From assembly GCA_041984235.1 (NCBI GenBank), contig JBHIYN010000020.1:1-64000 (forward strand): a DNA stretch of 64,000 nucleotides, given 5' to 3'. The position numbers and the translations under genes were made by a program. The notes under the pieces are model-generated. The model was not told where the DNA came from and made no database searches. It saw only the letters and a program-made list of their open reading frames with translations. The stretch is from JBHIYN01 sp041984235. GTDB lineage: Bacteria; Pseudomonadota; Gammaproteobacteria; Ga0077536. Shown here one piece after another: positions 52,664 through 63,268 of the stretch; positions within the stretch are counted from its first letter, which is position 1, and each line of letters starts with the position of its first letter.

Positions 52664-53326
52664 ATGGACCTGAACGTGCTCGCCACGGGAACGCCGCTGG
52701 CCCATCTCGGCGTCGGCGTGCTGCTTGGCGCGGTACATGCCTGCGACGCCGACCACGTCATGACCGTGACCACGGTGAGCCGCCACGGCAGCCCGGGATC
52801 GACCTGGGGCTACGGCTTGCGCTGGTCGCTCGGTCACGGCATATCGGTCATCGCGGCCGGTACCGTGCTCGCCGCGCTCGGGCAGTCCTTCCCGGGTGTG
52901 CTGGGAACGGCCGCGGAGAGCGCCGTCGCGCTCGTCCTGTGCGTGCTCGGGGCGTGGCTGGTGTGCGCCGCGCTGCGCTCAACGGCGCCCGCACGGCAAG
53001 CACAGACAGGTGCGGCAGCGGCCGGCGCGGGCGTGTACGGCATTGGCGCGTTGCACGGCCTGGCTGGCGCGGCACCCGTCATCGCGTTGATTCCCCTCGC
53101 AGGGCGCTTCGACCCGCTCCTCGCCGGGACGTACCTGGCGTGCTTTTCGCTCGGGGTCATCGCCGCCATGCTGCTGTTCGCGACGCTGCTGTCGGGCGCC
53201 AGCGTCCACGCCCGTCGTTGCGGCGTACGCGTCGAGCGTGCCCTGAACGCCGCCGTCGGCGTGGCCGCCATGGCGCTGGGCGCGCGCATTCTGCTGGACG
53301 CACTCGGCTATGCTGGCGCAGCCTGA
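52664..53326 (+). CDS. Nickel permease (NiCoT/UreH-like family)
   Basis: The 220-aa membrane protein has the NiCoT signature HX4DH (HACDADH, about residues 25-31) in its first helix region and a second LGHG motif (SLGHGIS). It has about six helices with an additional HGLAG motif (ALHGLAGAAP). It probably imports nickel for urease. Its end overlaps the ureD start by 17 bp, tying it to the urease operon. Confidence 0.82.
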   Translation: MDLNVLATGTPLAHLGVGVLLGAVHACDADHVMTVTTVSRHGSPGSTWGYGLRWSLGHGISVIAAGTVLAALGQSFPGVLGTAAESAVALVLCVLGAWLVCAALRSTAPARQAQTGAAAAGAGVYGIGALHGLAGAAPVIALIPLAGRFDPLLAGTYLACFSLGVIAAMLLFATLLSGASVHARRCGVRVERALNAAVGVAAMALGARILLDALGYAGAA

Positions 53327-54143
53327 AGCCGGCAGCGCGTGGCAGGCAAGGCTGGCGCTGACGGCCGCGCCGTGCCACGGTCGGACGGTGCTTACCCGCC
53401 GGCAACGCTCGGGTCCGCTGGCGGTGCAGAAGGTCCTCTATCCGGAGGGTACGACAGGGCATGTCTACCTGTTGCACCCGCCAGGCGGGCTGGTCGGCGG
53501 CGATACGCTGCACTTCGACATCGAGGCCGCGCCGGGCGCCGAGTTGCTCCTGACGACGCCGGCATCGGGCAAGGTCTACCGCAGTGACGGGCGCTGCGCG
53601 CGGCAAACGGCAGACCTGGCCGTTGCTGACGGCAGCAGCCTCGAATGGCTGCCGCAGGACAACATCCTGTTCGACAGCAGCCGCTTCGAAGGCCGTACGC
53701 GCATCACGCTGGGGCGCGCCGCGCGGTACATTGGCCGCGAGCAGCTCACGCTGGGCCGTCCGGCGCACGGCGACCGCTTCTCGGACGGTGCCACGGATCA
53801 GCATACGACCGTGATACTGGACGGCGCGCCCCTGCTCGAGGAGCGCCTGCGCTTTGCCGCACCCTCGCCGTTCATGCGCGTGCCATGGGGACTCGGCGGC
53901 CGCAGCGTACTGGGAACGCTGTTCGCTTACCCGGCCGACGACGACACGCTGGCACTTGCACGCAAGGTGGGGCATGACGAAGACACCGAGGCCGCTGCGA
54001 CACGCCTCGACGCGCTGCTGTGCCTGCGCTGCCTGGGTCACGATGCGACCCGCGTGCGTGAGTACCTGGCGCGCGTATGGGAAGCGTTGCGCCCGGACGT
54101 GATCGGCCGCGCGCCGTGCGTACCGCGTGTGTGGGCCACGTGA
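53310..54143 (+). CDS. ureD: Urease accessory protein UreD
   Basis: The 277-aa protein has GPLAVQKVLYPEG, HVYLLHPPGGLVGGDTLHFDI, TTPASGKVYRSDG, LEWLPQDNILFDSSRFEGRTRI and a C-terminal GRAPCVPRVWAT end. It is the scaffold that carries UreF and UreG onto apo-urease. The start overlaps the nickel permease gene. Confidence 0.93.
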   Translation: MLAQPEAGSAWQARLALTAAPCHGRTVLTRRQRSGPLAVQKVLYPEGTTGHVYLLHPPGGLVGGDTLHFDIEAAPGAELLLTTPASGKVYRSDGRCARQTADLAVADGSSLEWLPQDNILFDSSRFEGRTRITLGRAARYIGREQLTLGRPAHGDRFSDGATDQHTTVILDGAPLLEERLRFAAPSPFMRVPWGLGGRSVLGTLFAYPADDDTLALARKVGHDEDTEAAATRLDALLCLRCLGHDATRVREYLARVWEALRPDVIGRAPCVPRVWAT

Positions 54144-54204
54144 CGCCGCACATGCGCGCCGCCGTCTGCCACGAATCGCCTTACAACCCTGGCCGGAGAC
54201 CGTC

Positions 54205-54507
54205 ATGGAACTGACCCCGCGAGAGAAAGACAAGCTGCTCGTGTTCGTCGCCGCGCAGCTTGCCGAGCAACGCCGCGCACGTGGCGTGAAGCTCAATTAC
54301 CCGGAGTGCATCGCGCTGATTTCGGCTGCGATCCTGGAAGGCGCGCGAGACGGGCGCTCGGTGGCCGAACTGATGAGCACCGGCAGCACCATTCTCACGC
54401 GTGAAGAGGTTATGGAGGGCGTCCCGGAGCTGCTGCACGAAGTGCAGGTGGAGGCCACGTTCCCGGACGGGACCAAGCTGGTCACCGTGCACGATCCGAT
54501 CCCATGA
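54205..54507 (+). CDS. ureA: Urease gamma subunit
   Basis: This is a 100-aa protein, the usual length. It begins MELTPREKDKLLVFVAAQLAEQRRARG and contains LNYPECIALISAAILEGARDGRSVAELMSTG, with VMEGVPELLHEVQVEATFPDG near the end. It forms the (alpha-beta-gamma)3 urease core with UreB and UreC. Confidence 0.97.
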   Translation: MELTPREKDKLLVFVAAQLAEQRRARGVKLNYPECIALISAAILEGARDGRSVAELMSTGSTILTREEVMEGVPELLHEVQVEATFPDGTKLVTVHDPIP

Positions 54508-54535
54508 CTGCCACGTTGCCGACGAGGACCGCGAC

Positions 54536-54849
54536 ATGACCCCAGGTGAAATGCTGATCGAGCCCGGCGAGATCGAACTCAATGCCGGACGCCCGGTGCT
54601 GACCATTGCCGTCGCCAACCGTGGTGACCGGCCAATCCAGGTCGGCTCGCACTACCATTTCTACGAGACCAACCCGGCGCTCGATTTTCCGCGTGAGCGC
54701 ACGCGCGGAATGCGTCTGGACATCCCGGCGGGCACCGCGGTGCGTTTCGAACCCGGACAGACACGCGAGGTCGCCCTCGTACCCTACGCCGGCGACCGCA
54801 ACGTCTACGGCTTTCGTGCCAAGGTCATGGGGCCGCTGGGAGATGTGTC

Positions 54850-54853
<4 letters not shown>
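54536..54853 (+). CDS. ureB: Urease beta subunit
   Basis: ATG 54536 gives 105 aa with MTPGEMLIEPGEIELNAGRP, VANRGDRPIQVGSHYHFYETN and LDIPAGTAVRFEPGQTREVALVPYAG, all canonical. The stop overlaps the start of ureC by 4 bp. Confidence 0.97.
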
Positions 54854-56553
<1,700 letters not shown>

Positions 56554-56568
56554 ACGGGACTGCGCGAC

Positions 56569-57042
56569 ATGACCACACCAGTCCTGGAAGAGATTGCAGC
56601 GTGCAGTATCGGCGAGTCCGCCACGTTGACGCTCGACTACGCCGCGCGCCAGCGTTGCCGCCGCCGCGTGCGGCTGGACAGCGGTGCCGAGGTAGGACTC
56701 AACCTGCCACGGGGCACGGTGTTGCGCGATGGCGACTGCCTGCGCGGCGGCGGGATGACGGTACGCGTCCGCGCGGCCGAGGAATCGGTATCGATCGTAC
56801 GCGCGGCGCCGCAGGCACTGCTGCGCGCGGCCTACCACCTGGGTAACCGCCACGTCGCGGTGCAAATCGCCGACGGCTGGATCGCCTACCTGCACGATCA
56901 CGTGCTCGACGACATGCTGCGCGGCCTCGGACTGGGCGTCGAAACCGCGCTACGCCCCTTCGAGCCGGAAGGTGGCGCTTACCCCGGTGGCCACGCGCAC
57001 ACCGACGCCGGGCACGCACATCCCCATCACCATGCACGCTGA
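56569..57042 (+). CDS. ureE: Urease accessory protein UreE (nickel chaperone)
   Basis: The 157-aa protein has the UreE peptide-binding N-terminal domain and a metal-binding C-terminal domain containing AYHLGNRHVAVQI. It ends in a His-rich tail (GGHAHTDAGHAHPHHHAR), which binds extra nickel. Its end overlaps the start of ureF by 11 bp. Confidence 0.94.
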   Translation: MTTPVLEEIAACSIGESATLTLDYAARQRCRRRVRLDSGAEVGLNLPRGTVLRDGDCLRGGGMTVRVRAAEESVSIVRAAPQALLRAAYHLGNRHVAVQIADGWIAYLHDHVLDDMLRGLGLGVETALRPFEPEGGAYPGGHAHTDAGHAHPHHHAR

Positions 57043-57694
57043 ATCCCGCCTGTGGCAACTGATCAGCCCGGCGTTGCCGGTTGGTGCCTACAGCTACTCG
57101 GAGGGGCTGGAGCAGGCCATAGGCGCAGGCCTGGTGCACGACGAGCCGAGTGCCGCGGCCTGGATTGGCGGCATCGCCGAGGGTCCGCTCGGTATGCTCG
57201 ACCTGCCGCTGATGCTGCGCATCCATCACGCGGCGCGACGTGGCGACGGCCGCTCGCTGGAGTACTGGAGCACGCGTCTTGCCACGGCGCGGGAGACCGC
57301 CGAACTGCGGCGACAGGACGCCGACATGGCAGCGGCCCTGCGCCGGCTGCTGGCAACGCTGGCGCCTCGATTCACGGCACCCGGCGGCGCGGGAATCCAC
57401 AGCTACCCGGCGGTGTTCGCGGCAATTGCCGCGCACTGGGACATCGACGCACTGGCCACCCTGCGCGGCTACCTGTGGGGCTGGGCGGAGAACCAGGTTG
57501 CGGCGGCAACCAGGCTGGTGCCGCTGGGTCAGAGCGCGGCACAGCGCATCCTGTTCAATTTCGGTGGTGGCTGCGCGGCATTGGCGACAGCCGCCGCGCA
57601 GCTCGCAGATGACGACATCGGCTTCACCGCGCCCGGCCAGGTTCTCGCCAGCATGGCGCACGAAACCCGCTATACGCGGCTGTTCCGCTCCTGA
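57032..57694 (+). CDS. ureF: Urease accessory protein UreF
   Basis: The 220-aa helical protein has LISPALPVGAYSYSEGLEQAIGAGLV at the start, the hallmark of UreF, and a C-terminal SMAHETRYTRLFRS. It gates UreG GTPase action in the UreDFG activation complex. Confidence 0.94.
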   Translation: MHAESRLWQLISPALPVGAYSYSEGLEQAIGAGLVHDEPSAAAWIGGIAEGPLGMLDLPLMLRIHHAARRGDGRSLEYWSTRLATARETAELRRQDADMAAALRRLLATLAPRFTAPGGAGIHSYPAVFAAIAAHWDIDALATLRGYLWGWAENQVAAATRLVPLGQSAAQRILFNFGGGCAALATAAAQLADDDIGFTAPGQVLASMAHETRYTRLFRS

Positions 57695-57711
57695 ACCCCG
57701 TACGGAGATTC

Positions 57712-58368
57712 ATGATCATGAGCACACCAGCTTCCCCCGCGAACCCCGAACCGGCCGATCCGCTAAGGGTCGGGATCGGCGGACCGGTCGGCTCCGGCAA
57801 GACCGCGCTGGTCGACGCACTGTGCAAGCGAATGCGCGGCGACGTCGACATGGCGGTCGTGACCAACGACATCTACACGCGCGAGGACGCCGAGTTTCTA
57901 CTGCGCTCACAAGCGCTGGCTGCCGACCGCATCGTCGGCGTCGAGACCGGCGGTTGTCCGCACACCGCGATCCGCGAGGATGCTTCGATGAACCTTTCAG
58001 CGATCGACGGACTCAATGCGCGGTTTCAGACGCTGGAGCTGGTCCTCATCGAAAGCGGCGGCGATAACCTGAGCGCGATGTTCAGCCCCGAGCTTGCCGA
58101 CCTGAGCATCTACGTCATAGACGTCTCTGCCGGGGACAAGATCCCGCGCAAGGGAGGACCGGGCGTGACCCGCTCGGACCTGCTCGTCATCAACAAGATC
58201 GATCTTGCGCCGCATGTCGGGGCATCACTGGACATCATGGCGCGCGACGCCGCTACTCAGCGTGGCGATCGGCCATTCGTATTCACGAACCTCAGAACCG
58301 GACAGGGTCTCGACGCGGTGATCGAGTTCATTGTCAACGAAGGCCTGCTCGATGCGCGCGCGGCCTGA
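57712..58368 (+). CDS. ureG: Urease accessory GTPase UreG
   Basis: The 218-aa SIMIBI GTPase has the P-loop GGPVGSGKTALVDALC (about residues 24-39), TNDIYTREDAEFL, the metal site GVETGGCPHTAIREDASMN (Cys-Pro-His), ESGGDNLSAMFSPEL, and the NKID base-recognition motif. A second in-frame Met at residue 3 could also serve as start. It delivers nickel to UreC and is the last urease gene. Confidence 0.97.
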   Translation: MIMSTPASPANPEPADPLRVGIGGPVGSGKTALVDALCKRMRGDVDMAVVTNDIYTREDAEFLLRSQALAADRIVGVETGGCPHTAIREDASMNLSAIDGLNARFQTLELVLIESGGDNLSAMFSPELADLSIYVIDVSAGDKIPRKGGPGVTRSDLLVINKIDLAPHVGASLDIMARDAATQRGDRPFVFTNLRTGQGLDAVIEFIVNEGLLDARAA

Positions 58369-58404
58369 ACGTCGCTGAATCACCGCCACACAGGAGCCAT
58401 CGCC

Positions 58405-59232
58405 ATGACCGTACCCACCGCTGATCGCCGTCCCGCAACCCGGGCATTGTTGCTGCTCGGACTCGTCGGCCTGCTGCCTCAGATCCACGCCGCGGACGAG
58501 GCCACGCTCGGCGTGGATATCCACGCTCCCGGAAGCCAGTCGTGGCAACACCCGGATCGTGCCACGGTCCGCGTGCTCGACGCGCGCCTCGCCGAAACAT
58601 TTGGCCGCGCGGGGTTCGACGCGGTGGCTTCACGCTGGTGCGGTGCGCCGCAATGCCCCCCGGCACCGGACCAGCCGCACCTGCGCCTGGACGTACACCT
58701 GGGCGAGGTGCGCAGCGGCGAACTCCAGCGCGGCATCTCGTTCGGTTTTGGCAGCGGCAACCCACGTGCCAGCGGTGTCATCGAGGGTACCATCATGAAT
58801 ATCGCCTGCCGCCTGCGCACCCCCGGTGGCCGCCTGATAGCGGCGGGCGACAGCGACGAGCCCGTGCTTCCGGAGCTGGCCGCGGGCGCCACCGTCGACG
58901 GGGCCTACCTGGGCGACAAGATCGCTGATGCCTGCGCGCCTCTGTTCCGCGAGCAGGACGTGGTCGTGCTCGCGCCGACGGTACAACCCGTCTACTTCAC
59001 CACTGCCGACCCCGATGTTTACATGGAGAAACGCGAACTGCCCGCATCGCTGCCGGTCGCGGCCTCAGCGGAGAGGAATCCCACGGCGGACGGCGCGGCG
59101 CCGCGGTCGCGACCGGACGAAGAGACCGAACGCGGACTTCGCGGGCAGCGCGTGAGCAGGGACAAGCGCGTGCAGTACGTGCTTCACACCCAGCAGGACA
59201 CGGTGTACCTGGAGTTCGGGCACCGCCGCTGA
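58405..59232 (+). CDS. Hypothetical secreted protein following the urease operon
   Basis: The 275-aa product has a signal peptide (cleavage near residue 30, IHAAD). A beta-rich domain follows with RATVRVLDARLAETFGRAGFD and a Gly-rich GISFGFGSGNPRASG, then a disordered Arg/Glu/Pro-rich tail. A Cys pair (RWCGAPQCPP) may be disulfide-bonded. It starts 36 bp after ureG with AGGAG upstream, so it may be co-transcribed. No family is recognised. Confidence 0.65.
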   Translation: MTVPTADRRPATRALLLLGLVGLLPQIHAADEATLGVDIHAPGSQSWQHPDRATVRVLDARLAETFGRAGFDAVASRWCGAPQCPPAPDQPHLRLDVHLGEVRSGELQRGISFGFGSGNPRASGVIEGTIMNIACRLRTPGGRLIAAGDSDEPVLPELAAGATVDGAYLGDKIADACAPLFREQDVVVLAPTVQPVYFTTADPDVYMEKRELPASLPVAASAERNPTADGAAPRSRPDEETERGLRGQRVSRDKRVQYVLHTQQDTVYLEFGHRR

Positions 59233-59289
59233 GGGCCGTGCCGGTCGCGGCGCGCCGCCGGAACCGCCTGCGCGGCCCGCACCGGGCCG

Positions 59290-59817
59290 TCAGCGCCGGG
59301 TCCAGCGTGCAGTGTCGAAATCGTACCTTGCCCGGCCGAACGGCGGTGCATACGGATACGTCAGCGTAACGCGTCCCGCGCTGTTAGCGTAGTCAAAATG
59401 AGCGTAGCTCAACGTGTACTTGGCGCGCGGAACATGGTCCAGGTACGCCGGCACCAGGTCGCCCAGCGTACGCGGGTAGCGCCCCGCGACTGCGCGGTAA
59501 TGATCGATCGCCACCACCAGGCTCTCGGCGCGCGCCTGCGCGAGGTGGTTGTTGACATTGATAGTCAGCATGATTGCGCCGCCGCAGGCGGTCAGCCAGA
59601 ACGTCATGCGCAGCGTGCGACGCGCCGGCCGCCCGAGGCGGTGCAGGATCCACACCTTGCCCAGGTTGGCACCGGCCGCGGCAAACAAGGCAGCACTGAC
59701 AAACCCGTGGCCTAGCACGAGGGCATCGAGAACGTAGAGCGCGACACCCGCGCCCAGTGCCGATGGCGTCAGGCCGCTGGCCGGCGCGGCGGCCGTTGAT
59801 GGCGCTGGAGCCGTCAA
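59290..59817 (-). CDS. Membrane protein with pseudopilin-like C-terminal domain
   Basis: The 175-aa protein has three hydrophobic segments (about residues 20-90) and then a soluble domain ARAESLVVAIDHYRAVAGRYPRTLGDLVPAYLDHVP. This resembles the conserved C-terminal motif of GspG/pilin-like proteins (YrxxxGxYPxxLxxLVPxYL). The N-terminus is not a prepilin leader. The function is unknown; this could be a sensor-like membrane protein. Confidence 0.55.
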   Translation of the reverse strand: MTAPAPSTAAAPASGLTPSALGAGVALYVLDALVLGHGFVSAALFAAAGANLGKVWILHRLGRPARRTLRMTFWLTACGGAIMLTINVNNHLAQARAESLVVAIDHYRAVAGRYPRTLGDLVPAYLDHVPRAKYTLSYAHFDYANSAGRVTLTYPYAPPFGRARYDFDTARWTRR

Positions 59818-59841
59818 CGTACGGACGGCTCGCCGCGGGCC

Positions 59842-60660
59842 TCAGGGCTCCAGCGCGGCGACCGCGGCTTCCACTTCGAAGCTGTGGGTGACATGGCGGC
59901 CCTTGTTGTCCTTCATCTCCGCGGTCAGGGTGCCGCCGGCCTGCGGCCTGAAGAAGAAGCGGAAGCTCGGGTCCTCGCTGATCGAGATGTCGGTCTCGGC
60001 GGTCATGATGTGTTCGCCGTTGAAGCGCACCACGACCTCGGTCACGTACTCGGGGGGGATGAAGGCGCGGGTGCGCTGGTCGAGCTGCAGCCCGGTGACG
60101 TTGGGATGCGAGATCAGCAGGTGTCCCAGCGCGATGTCGCCGTCGTCGGTATCGGCGCGGGCGCGGAACTTCATGTGGCCGGCGCGCTTGCGCGCCTCCT
60201 TCAGCTTGAGAAACGGCGGCGGCTCGGAACAGCCGCCACTGGCCCGGGTGTAGCCGGTGTCCATGAACAGCTCACCGGTATTGGTCTCGGCGATCACGCG
60301 CACATGGGTGAACTCGTTGATGCGCAGGCGTAGTGCGAGGTCGGCACGGCCCATGGCCGGGGTGAGCAGGAACTTGCCCGCCAACGGCTTGGGATTCTTG
60401 TCCACGAACACGTACAGGTGCTCGATGTAGTAGGCCTCGGTCTGGGGGATCTTGGCGTTGACGCTGACCGGCACGACGCCCGAGTCCTCGGCGCGCAGCG
60501 GTATGCGCAACTCGACCACCGACTGGCCACTCGTGATCGGACGATCGGCGAAGTACTCGGGCCGGAGCAGTGACTCCCAGACATCGATCCCGGACTGCTC
60601 GGTGGCCGCCACGCGGGCGCAGACGGCGAGCAGCACAAGGCTCAGCAGGAGGCGGGGCAT
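59842..60660 (-). CDS. SoxYZ-like carrier (quinoprotein dehydrogenase-associated)
   Basis: Start 60660 has GAGGAA upstream. The 272-aa protein has a signal peptide. An N-terminal SoxY-like domain follows with SVNAKIPQTEAYYIEHLYVFVDKNP and a terminal cysteine in ASGGCSEPP (about residue 142), then a C-terminal SoxZ-like domain (ISHPNVTGLQLDQRTRAFIPPEYVTEVVVRFNGE). Domain order and length match the fused SoxYZ-like proteins that accompany quinoproteins in methylotroph-type clusters. No Sox enzyme is nearby; the PQQ-type propeller gene at 19.6 kb is the only candidate partner here. Confidence 0.85.
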   Translation of the reverse strand: MPRLLLSLVLLAVCARVAATEQSGIDVWESLLRPEYFADRPITSGQSVVELRIPLRAEDSGVVPVSVNAKIPQTEAYYIEHLYVFVDKNPKPLAGKFLLTPAMGRADLALRLRINEFTHVRVIAETNTGELFMDTGYTRASGGCSEPPPFLKLKEARKRAGHMKFRARADTDDGDIALGHLLISHPNVTGLQLDQRTRAFIPPEYVTEVVVRFNGEHIMTAETDISISEDPSFRFFFRPQAGGTLTAEMKDNKGRHVTHSFEVEAAVAALEP

Positions 60661-60745
60661 AGGCGGATTCCTCGTTCCTGAACGTGATCCGGGCACCATT
60701 GTACCGGCCGCGCGCCGGCGGCGCAGAGCGGGCACGCCCGCCGGC

Positions 60746-61219
60746 TCAGGGATGGTCGGAGCGGGCCGGCACCGACAACGTGCAGCGCATGCGCAAGGCC
60801 GGCTCGATCCCGCGGTAATAGCCGCGCAGGACCTCCGCCTCGGTGAAGCCCAGGGTGCGATAGAAGTGCCGGGCGCTGACGTTGCGTGCCCGCACCTCGA
60901 GGTGCACGGTGCCGATGCCGGCAACGCGGGCGGTGCGCTCCAGCCACTGCCACAGCGCCCGTCCGATGCCGCGGCGCTGCTGGTCGGCGGCAACCGCGAA
61001 CAGCAGCAGGTGGGCGTGCTCCTCGAGATACTTCATCAGCGCGAAGCCGACTACCCGTTTTGCCTGCTCGGCGACGATGACGTTGGTCGCGCTATCCGCG
61101 AGCGCGCGGCCCACGCGCTGCGGCGTCCAGCTCCAGCCCAGCCCCGACTCGATCAGCACGCGGCTCATGCCTGCGATCGTGGTCACGTCGCGCCGCCGCG
61201 CCAGGCGAATCGACATCAT
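60746..61219 (-). CDS. GNAT-family N-acetyltransferase
   Basis: The 157-aa protein contains the GNAT acetyl-CoA site LLLFAVAADQQRRGIGRALWQWLE (Q/R-x-x-G-x-G/A, about residues 72-95), then VHLEVRARNVSARHFYRTLGF, the classic beta-bulge/Tyr region. The substrate is unknown. Confidence 0.88.
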   Translation of the reverse strand: MMSIRLARRRDVTTIAGMSRVLIESGLGWSWTPQRVGRALADSATNVIVAEQAKRVVGFALMKYLEEHAHLLLFAVAADQQRRGIGRALWQWLERTARVAGIGTVHLEVRARNVSARHFYRTLGFTEAEVLRGYYRGIEPALRMRCTLSVPARSDHP

Positions 61220-61345
61220 GCTTCGGCTCCTGCTCCGCGATGGCGCACACGCCGGTGCGTACCGCCCCGAATCTGGGCGAGTCGACCCGGGCTGTCAATA
61301 CGTCCGTTAGCGTCGTTGCGGAGAACCGGTGCTCTGTGGCCTACT

Positions 61346-63268
61346 GTGCAGCGTTCCAGCAAGCACAGCCACCGCGTGAACCAGCACCACCGGGCCGTTC
61401 GCCTCGGCCTCGCCGACACTTTCGCGATCCTGTGGCCCTACTTCCGCGACAACCTCGTCGACCAGATCAAGAGCATCTGGTTCATCGTCGTCTACCTCGC
61501 GCTGTTCCAGATCCTGATACTCGGGCTGCCGATCGTCTACGCGGCCATGATTGCCTGCGGCATCCTGGTCGTCGCACTCGGCCTGATGTTCTTCATGGAA
61601 GGCCTGCGCCTGGGACTGATGCCGCTGGGCGAGACCATCGGTGCGGTGCTGCCGCGCAACTCGCCGTTGCCGCTGATCCTGGGCTTCGCCTTCCTGCTCG
61701 GCCTCGGCGCGACCTTCGCCGAACCCGCTATCGCGGTCCTGCAGGCTGCCGGCGGCGGGGTCCTGCCGCGTGACGCCCCGCTGCTCTACAGCCTGCTGAA
61801 CGACTTCTCCGGCCAGCTCGTGCTGGCCGTGGGCACCGGCGTGGGGATCGCCGTGCTCGTCGGCATCAGCCGTTTCTTCTATGGCTGGTCGCTGAAGACG
61901 CTGGTGATCCCGACGGTGCTGCTGCTGAGCGCGCTGACCCTGTACGCGCATCACGACGCCGTACTCGCGCCCATCCTCGGCCTCGCCTGGGATTGCGGCG
62001 CGGTCACGACCGGTCCGGTCACGGTGCCGCTGGTGCTCGCACTCGGCATCGGGGTATGCCGTATCGTCGGCGACGGCGACACCTCGCACGCCGGATTCGG
62101 TATCGTCACCCTCGCCTCGCTGACACCGATCATCGCCGTCATGCTGCTCGGCTTCTACCACTACCACGCCGGCGACTACTACGGTGCCCCCCACTACGCC
62201 GGGACGCTCACCAGCGGGGCGGCCGCCGAGGAGGCGCCGGTGCCGGCCGAGCGCACGCTGCTGCCGTACGAGCCGATCTCCCCCGAAGCCTTCAACCGCT
62301 TCCTTGCCACCGGCGCCGTCGACGACAGCTACCGCCTGCGTTTCGAAGGCGGCGAGCGCGCGCTGGAAGGCGGCCGCATCGTGCTCCGTGGCAGCGACAT
62401 CATCATCGAGAAGACACCTGAAGAGCGCCCGCGCCTGGTCAGCGCGGTGACCTGGGATCCGGGGCAGGACGTGCGCGGACGGCTGTACGAATCCGCCACG
62501 ACCGCGGCGCGCGCGATCGTGCCGTTGACGCTGTTCCTGTTTCTCACGCTCAAGCTCGTGGTGCGCGAACGCATTGCCCAGCGCAACGAGCTTACCATCG
62601 GGATCGGCTTCGCCGTCATCGGCATGACCTTGTTCGTGCTCGGCATCACGCTGGGACTGTCGCCACTCGGCTCCCAGCTCGGCTCGAATATGCCGGCGAC
62701 GTTCGCCGCGCTCACGCCGTGGGGCATGAGTGGCCTGGAAGGCCCGCTGTTCGACAGCCCGTTCTACGGCAAGCTCGTCGCCATCGCCTTCGGCTTCTTT
62801 CTCGGCTACGGCGCGACCCTGGCCGAGCCGGCGCTGAACGCGCTCGGCAACACGGTCGAGAAAATCACCGTCGGTGCCTTCCGCAAGAGCCTTTTGATGC
62901 AGTCGGTCGCGATCGGCGTCGGCCTCGGCATCGCCACCGGGGTGTGCAAGATCGCCTACGGCATACCGCTGGCCTGGCTGCTGGTGCCGCCCTACATGAT
63001 GCTGCTGGTGCTGACGGCGCTCTCCTCCGAGGAGTTCGTCAACTTCGGCTGGGACAGTGCCGGCGTCACCACCGGCCCCATCACCGTGCCGCTGGTGCTC
63101 GCCATGGGTCTCGGCATCGGCGCCAACGTGCCGGGTGCCAGTGACGGCTTCGGCATCCTCGCGCTGGCCTCGGTCGGTCCCATCATCACGGTCCTGACGG
63201 TCGGCTTCATCGTCTCGCGCACCAGTCGCGACAGCCACGCCCGGCTGGAACGGGAGCGGCGCGCATGA
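61346..63268 (+). CDS. DUF1538 membrane protein (duplicated domain)
   Basis: The start is uncertain; GTG 61346 or 61376 are the first starts close to the conserved region. About 640 aa. Two homologous DUF1538 halves each carry six or so helices. The first has LGLGATFAEPAIAVLQ and WDCGAVTTGPVTVPLVLALGIG. The second has LGYGATLAEPALNALG and WDSAGVTTGPITVPLVLAMGLG. A soluble insert (about residues 290-375) separates them. The repeated TTGPxTVPLVLA motif resembles ion-path elements of cation transporters. It overlaps the following PII-like gene by 4 bp (ATGA). Confidence 0.85.
   Translation: MQRSSKHSHRVNQHHRAVRLGLADTFAILWPYFRDNLVDQIKSIWFIVVYLALFQILILGLPIVYAAMIACGILVVALGLMFFMEGLRLGLMPLGETIGAVLPRNSPLPLILGFAFLLGLGATFAEPAIAVLQAAGGGVLPRDAPLLYSLLNDFSGQLVLAVGTGVGIAVLVGISRFFYGWSLKTLVIPTVLLLSALTLYAHHDAVLAPILGLAWDCGAVTTGPVTVPLVLALGIGVCRIVGDGDTSHAGFGIVTLASLTPIIAVMLLGFYHYHAGDYYGAPHYAGTLTSGAAAEEAPVPAERTLLPYEPISPEAFNRFLATGAVDDSYRLRFEGGERALEGGRIVLRGSDIIIEKTPEERPRLVSAVTWDPGQDVRGRLYESATTAARAIVPLTLFLFLTLKLVVRERIAQRNELTIGIGFAVIGMTLFVLGITLGLSPLGSQLGSNMPATFAALTPWGMSGLEGPLFDSPFYGKLVAIAFGFFLGYGATLAEPALNALGNTVEKITVGAFRKSLLMQSVAIGVGLGIATGVCKIAYGIPLAWLLVPPYMMLLVLTALSSEEFVNFGWDSAGVTTGPITVPLVLAMGLGIGANVPGASDGFGILALASVGPIITVLTVGFIVSRTSRDSHARLERERRA

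Noticed and set aside
60452..61345. N-terminal extension of the DUF1538 protein
   Set aside because: It runs antisense through the GNAT gene and the SoxYZ-like gene; the conserved DUF1538 region begins after 61376.
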